Source: CAZWBR01 sp964404205 (GTDB taxonomy: Bacteria > Bacteroidota > Bacteroidia > Bacteroidales > Prolixibacteraceae). Taken from it: a stretch of DNA of 7,288 bases. Under the pieces are notes generated by a model, which was not told the DNA's origin, ran no database searches, and was given only the letters and a program-made list of their open reading frames with translations. Below, piece by piece: positions 7,041 to 7,288 of the stretch. A program made the translations under genes and the position numbers. Numbering within the stretch: the stretch's first letter is position 1; every line of letters starts with the position of its first letter. The stretch is from assembly GCA_964404205.1 (NCBI GenBank), contig CAYOJD010000137.1, positions 1 to 7,288 on the forward strand, written 5' to 3'.

Positions 7041-7044
7041 CCGC

Positions 7045-7084
7045 ACGGCTAAAAAAGCTAACGGCTAACAGCCAAAAGCCAAAA
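7045..7084. repeat. GCTAA/AGCC-rich short-repeat patch
   Basis: acggctaa occurs at 7045-7052 and 7061-7068. Between and after these lie agctaa, the small inverted repeat ggct-aac-agcc (7063-7073) and two agccaaaa units. The whole 40-base patch is built from permutations of GCTAA and AGCCAA. Function unknown; it resembles decayed intergenic repeat material. Confidence 0.5.
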
Positions 7085-7211
7085 CTTCAGGCTGCAGACT
7101 TTGTGCTTACTTCGGTAGGGGCAAATTCCTTACCGGGCACTGCAACGCACCCCCCACACAGCCATACCCGGGCATCAGGCCTAACGGTTATCCCGACTTT
7201 CTCTCCATTGA

Positions 7212-7255
7212 ATTATCTCTGTATCTTGTCTGTATTATCTCTGTATCTTGTCTGT
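7212..7255. repeat. Exact 22-base tandem duplication
   Basis: Two identical 22-base units, 7212-7233 and 7234-7255, each begin attatctctg and contain the core tgtatcttgt (7220-7229 and 7242-7251). No mismatch separates the copies, which suggests a recent duplication or active slippage. Confidence 0.85.
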
Positions 7256-7263
7256 TTCTGAAC

Positions 7264-7288
7264 ACACAAGATACACACAAGATACACA
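7264..7288. repeat. 11-base tandem repeat complementary to the preceding tandem
   Basis: The unit acacaagatac occurs at 7264-7274 and 7275-7285 and a third copy begins (aca) at the edge. Its core acaagataca (7266-7275 and 7277-7286) is the exact reverse complement of the core of the 22-base tandem. Pairing of 7242-7256 with 7261-7275 gives a hairpin of 14 pairs with one C-C mismatch and a 4-base loop (tctg). The array may continue beyond the window. Confidence 0.8.

Larger units (their letters stand above)
6923..7288. other. Non-coding, repeat-rich end region
   Basis: These 366 bases hold no gene I can support. From left to right they contain a purine-rich repeat, a GC-rich hairpin, a degenerate 14-base CCAGAC repeat, a GCTAA/AGCC-rich patch, a less repetitive middle (about 7085-7205) with a small hairpin at 7113-7135 (cggtagg against ccttaccg, one bulge), and tandem repeats to the window edge. 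The 9-base string TAACGGTTA occurs at 6994-7002 and again at 7182-7190. Confidence 0.7.

Noticed and set aside
7087..7212. Minus-strand open frame of 41 codons ending in TGA at 7087-7089, with protein-like composition (VPGKEFAPTEVSTKSAA end)
   Set aside because: It has no ATG, is closed upstream by TAA at 7213-7215, and matches no family I know. It may be a gene remnant, but the evidence is too thin to call one.
7069..7288. Plus-strand frame open for 73 codons to the window edge
   Set aside because: It has no start codon, crosses short repeats and tandem arrays, and an open frame this short is unsurprising across six frames.
7006..7288. CRISPR array
   Set aside because: Units are 11 to 22 bases and directly adjacent, with no spacers of constant length and no cas genes nearby.

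Overview
The window looks like chromosomal DNA from a member of the Bacteroidota (Bacteroidales or a relative). The evidence is a -7 box of the Bacteroidota type (TATTTTTG) in front of pepE, A-rich leaders instead of Shine-Dalgarno sites, and the protein families. These include a split acyl-CoA carboxylase whose small biotin carrier has an N-terminal arm, and an NlpE/META lipoprotein. The genus cannot be named from the sequence alone. No tRNA, rRNA, CRISPR array, transposase or phage gene is visible.

Left part, minus strand (4688 down to 1): four genes run the same way. pepE (dipeptidase E) overlaps a small MscS-type mechanosensitive channel by 4 bases (ATGA). Eleven bases later comes a lipoprotein that joins an NlpE-like domain to a META/HslJ-like domain. 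These three form a compact probable operon, read from a Bacteroidota-type promoter near 4744-4776. After a 164-base gap holding a weak hairpin comes a large secreted protein of at least 719 residues, cut by the left window edge. It has three copies of a W-[YF]-x(6)-GPW module, an aromatic/His-rich stretch and a basic Thr-Arg-Pro tail.

Right part, plus strand (4889 to 6922): a biotin carboxylase and a biotin carboxyl carrier protein, 15 bases apart, supply two of the three parts of an acyl-CoA (probably propionyl/methylmalonyl- or acetyl-CoA) carboxylase. The carboxyltransferase that would complete it is not in the window.

Right end (6923 to 7288): no supported gene. The stretch holds a GC-rich terminator-like hairpin and several unrelated short repeats: a purine-rich 18-base-spaced repeat, a degenerate 14-base CCAGAC repeat, a GCTAA/AGCC-rich patch, an exact 22-base tandem and an 11-base tandem. 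The last two contain complementary cores and fold into a 14-pair hairpin.

Most of the window is ordinary housekeeping and envelope DNA. The least understood parts are the large modular secreted protein and the layered repeats at the right edge. I found no convincing new multi-gene system.
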